A stretch of 64,000 bases of DNA from Methylobacterium sp. Leaf125 (GTDB lineage Bacteria; Pseudomonadota; Alphaproteobacteria; Rhizobiales; Beijerinckiaceae): the NCBI RefSeq assembly GCF_001423085.1, contig NZ_LMNU01000001.1:489495-553494 (forward strand), given 5' to 3'. The notes beneath the pieces were generated by a model, which had not been told where the DNA came from, made no database searches, and worked only from the letters and a program-made list of their open reading frames with translations. Made by a program: the position numbers and the translations under genes. Positions 62,324 through 64,000 of the stretch are shown here, piece after piece; within the stretch, counting starts at the first letter, position 1; each line of letters starts with the position of its first letter.

Positions 62324-64000
62324 GTGCACGACGCTTCGGACAAGTCTTCCATGGGCACGTCTTCCATCGCGGGCGCCGGGACGGACTTGGCCCCGAATCC
62401 CGCTCCGGGACCGGAGGCCGGGCCAGGGCCCGACCTGCACGGGACGGCCTTCGCGCAGGCGCCGATCGGCATCCTGGTGGTCGATGGGGCCGGCCTCATC
62501 CGCGACGCCAACCCCCATCTCTGCGAACTCCTCGGCTATGAGCCGGGGACGCTCAACGGGCGGGCCCTCTCGGTCCTCGGCGCCGTGGCGCAGCGCGCCT
62601 GCATCCGGCGCTGGCTCCGGGCGGACGGCACCGGCCTCGACATGCGCATCCGTCCGTCGAAGCGGCGCGACGACCTGCAGATCCTCGTGGTCGAGGCCGT
62701 CGATCCCGACGAGGTCGTGCGGGCCGAGGAAAACCGCGCCGCCCTGACGGCGGCGGGCCTGGGCGAGTGGCGCTACGACTTCGCCGACGGCCGGGTCGTC
62801 CTGTCGCGCCGGGCCGCGCATCTCCTCGGCTATGCCGCCGACGATCCGGTCACCTGGGACCGCCTGCAGGCCGCGATGGACGGCGGCGAGGTCGTCCGCA
62901 TCCGCGCCCAGGTCCGCGCCTCCTTGCGGGACGGCGCGCCCTTCGCCTTCGAATGCCGCCTGCGCCGTGCGCCGGACGGCACCACGATCGACGTCGGTGT
63001 CCGGGGCCAGGCCATCCCGGCGGGGGAGGGCGGCCGGCCCACGGCCCTGGTCGGCGTGGTCGAGGACGTGACCACCCACGTGGAGGCCCGCAATGCCCTG
63101 CGGGACGGCGAGCAGCGCCTGCGCATCGCCACCTCCCTGGCGGCCCTGGGGATCTTCGAGTGGCACATGCTCGACGACCAGGCCATCTGGGAGAACGAGC
63201 GCATGTTCGCGATCTTCGGGCGCAGCGCCTCCGACGGCGCCCTGGGCAAGCGCGAATTCCTCGAGACCGTGCTGCACCCGGACGACCGCCCGGCCTTCCG
63301 CGCCGCCATCACGCAGGCCCTGCGCGAGGACAGCACCCTGGCGGTCTCGGGGCGCATCCGCCGCCGCAGCGACGGGGCGTGGCGCACCCTCGACTTCGCC
63401 GGGCGCTTCGAGCGCGACGCGCCCGACCGCCTGCCCCGGCGCCTGATCGGGGTCGTGGCCGACGTGACCGAGCGCCGGCTCGCCGAGGAGCGCCAGACGC
63501 TCCTGATCCGCGAGCTGCACCACCGGGTGAAGAACACCCTGGCCACGGTCCAGGCCATCGTCGGATCGACCGCCCGCACCGCCTCCAGCATCGAGAACTT
63601 CTACGAAGCCTTCGTCGGCCGGATCATGTCGCTGGCCCACACCCACTCGGTCCTGACCGAGGACACTTGGCAGACGGCGTCCCTGCGCACCCTGCTGGCC
63701 AACGAGCTGAAGCCCTACGCGGAGGGCTCCCTGAACGGCGCGGAGGAGCGGGACGCCCGCATTCAGCTCTCCGGGCCCCCCGTCGACATGGCGTCCGAGG
63801 TCGCGGTGCCGATCGGCATGGCGATCCACGAGCTCACCACGAACGCCGCCAAGTACGGGGCCCTGTCGACCCGGGACGGCCGGGTGGCGATCACCTGGGC
63901 GCTCGAGCCCGGCGGTCCGGCCGGGACGCTGCACTTCACCTGGGTCGAGAGCGGCGGTCCACCGGTCGCGCCGCCCAAGCGGCAGGGCTTCGGCTCGCGC
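62324..64000 (+). CDS. PAS-domain HWE sensor histidine kinase (3' truncated)
   Basis: Open to the last base of the window, 559 codons, so the C-terminus is missing. It is a soluble kinase with a first PAS domain (FAQAPIGILVVDGAG, residues about 45-120), a second (LGEWRYDFADGRVVLSRRAA) and a third PAS-like part (LGIFEWHMLDDQAIWENERM), then the HWE phosphoacceptor segment RELHHRVKNTLATVQAI and N-box IHELTTNAAKYGALST; the HWE-type W-x-E is in FTWVESGGP. GTG at 62324 with GAGGA at 62313-62317 is preferred; ATG 62351 is nine codons later. HWE kinases are typical light or redox sensors and PhyR-pathway inputs in alphaproteobacteria. No partner regulator is visible. Confidence 0.88.
   Translation, partial: MHDASDKSSMGTSSIAGAGTDLAPNPAPGPEAGPGPDLHGTAFAQAPIGILVVDGAGLIRDANPHLCELLGYEPGTLNGRALSVLGAVAQRACIRRWLRADGTGLDMRIRPSKRRDDLQILVVEAVDPDEVVRAEENRAALTAAGLGEWRYDFADGRVVLSRRAAHLLGYAADDPVTWDRLQAAMDGGEVVRIRAQVRASLRDGAPFAFECRLRRAPDGTTIDVGVRGQAIPAGEGGRPTALVGVVEDVTTHVEARNALRDGEQRLRIATSLAALGIFEWHMLDDQAIWENERMFAIFGRSASDGALGKREFLETVLHPDDRPAFRAAITQALREDSTLAVSGRIRRRSDGAWRTLDFAGRFERDAPDRLPRRLIGVVADVTERRLAEERQTLLIRELHHRVKNTLATVQAIVGSTARTASSIENFYEAFVGRIMSLAHTHSVLTEDTWQTASLRTLLANELKPYAEGSLNGAEERDARIQLSGPPVDMASEVAVPIGMAIHELTTNAAKYGALSTRDGRVAITWALEPGGPAGTLHFTWVESGGPPVAPPKRQGFGSR

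Overview
The window is about 70% GC, densely coded and carries no prophage, IS element or CRISPR array. Gene content (EipB/DUF1849, DUF2865, DUF1236, DUF2735, an NDUFA9-type protein, an EcfG sigma factor, XRE-metK-trmB order) points to an alphaproteobacterium of the Hyphomicrobiales/Rhizobiales. Methylobacterium or a close relative is my best guess; this is inference, because no methylotrophy gene lies in the window. About 47 protein genes and one split tRNA gene can be supported.

Layout. 1-6.9 kb: truncated alpha-2-macroglobulin and pbpC, an envelope-defence pair. 7-12.3 kb: Kup potassium transporter, GAF/HisKA_2 kinase, Na+/H+ antiporter, OsmC. 12.5-19.3 kb: EipB-like envelope protein, tandem PilZ protein, membrane GGDEF-EAL protein, FAD amine oxidase, EI24/CysZ-like membrane protein. 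19.4-28.3 kb: NDUFA9-like protein, gltX, Atm1-type ABC exporter, LysM protein, LOG-like hydrolase, cysS. 28.6-35 kb: small secreted proteins, CreA, DUF2865, a long repeat-rich OmpA protein, a chemoreceptor. 35.2-38.8 kb: MFS exporter, psd-pssA phospholipid genes, mscL. 38.9-41.8 kb: a stress-regulation patch with a small NepR-like protein, DUF1236, an EcfG sigma factor that carries its own NepR-like N-terminus, and a class II glutamine amidotransferase. 42-51 kb: a phosphatase-type autotransporter, a large ABC-like protein with ruined ATPase motifs, an L,D-transpeptidase-like protein, an MBL hydrolase. 51-55.2 kb: amino-acid permease and a three-gene operon of an ethylene-receptor-like sensor kinase, a receiver-only regulator and a Tat-exported DJ-1/PfpI protein. 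55.6-58 kb: SNase-like protein plus M48 lipoprotein protease. 58.3-58.6 kb: tRNA-Arg(CCU) interrupted in the anticodon loop by a 255-nt group I intron. 58.9-64 kb: DUF2735, XRE-metK-trmB, and a PAS/HWE kinase running off the end.

Themes. Much of the window serves the cell envelope (A2M/PbpC, EipB, LysM, OmpA, YkuD, MscL, phospholipid synthesis) and signalling (three hybrid-free histidine kinases, c-di-GMP proteins, a chemoreceptor, EcfG/NepR). The strongest observations are the tRNA-Arg group I intron with all conserved core elements visible, the NepR-EcfG fusion beside a second NepR-like gene, the kinase that keeps all seven ETR1 ethylene-site residues at identical spacing, and the catalytically dead ABC-like protein.
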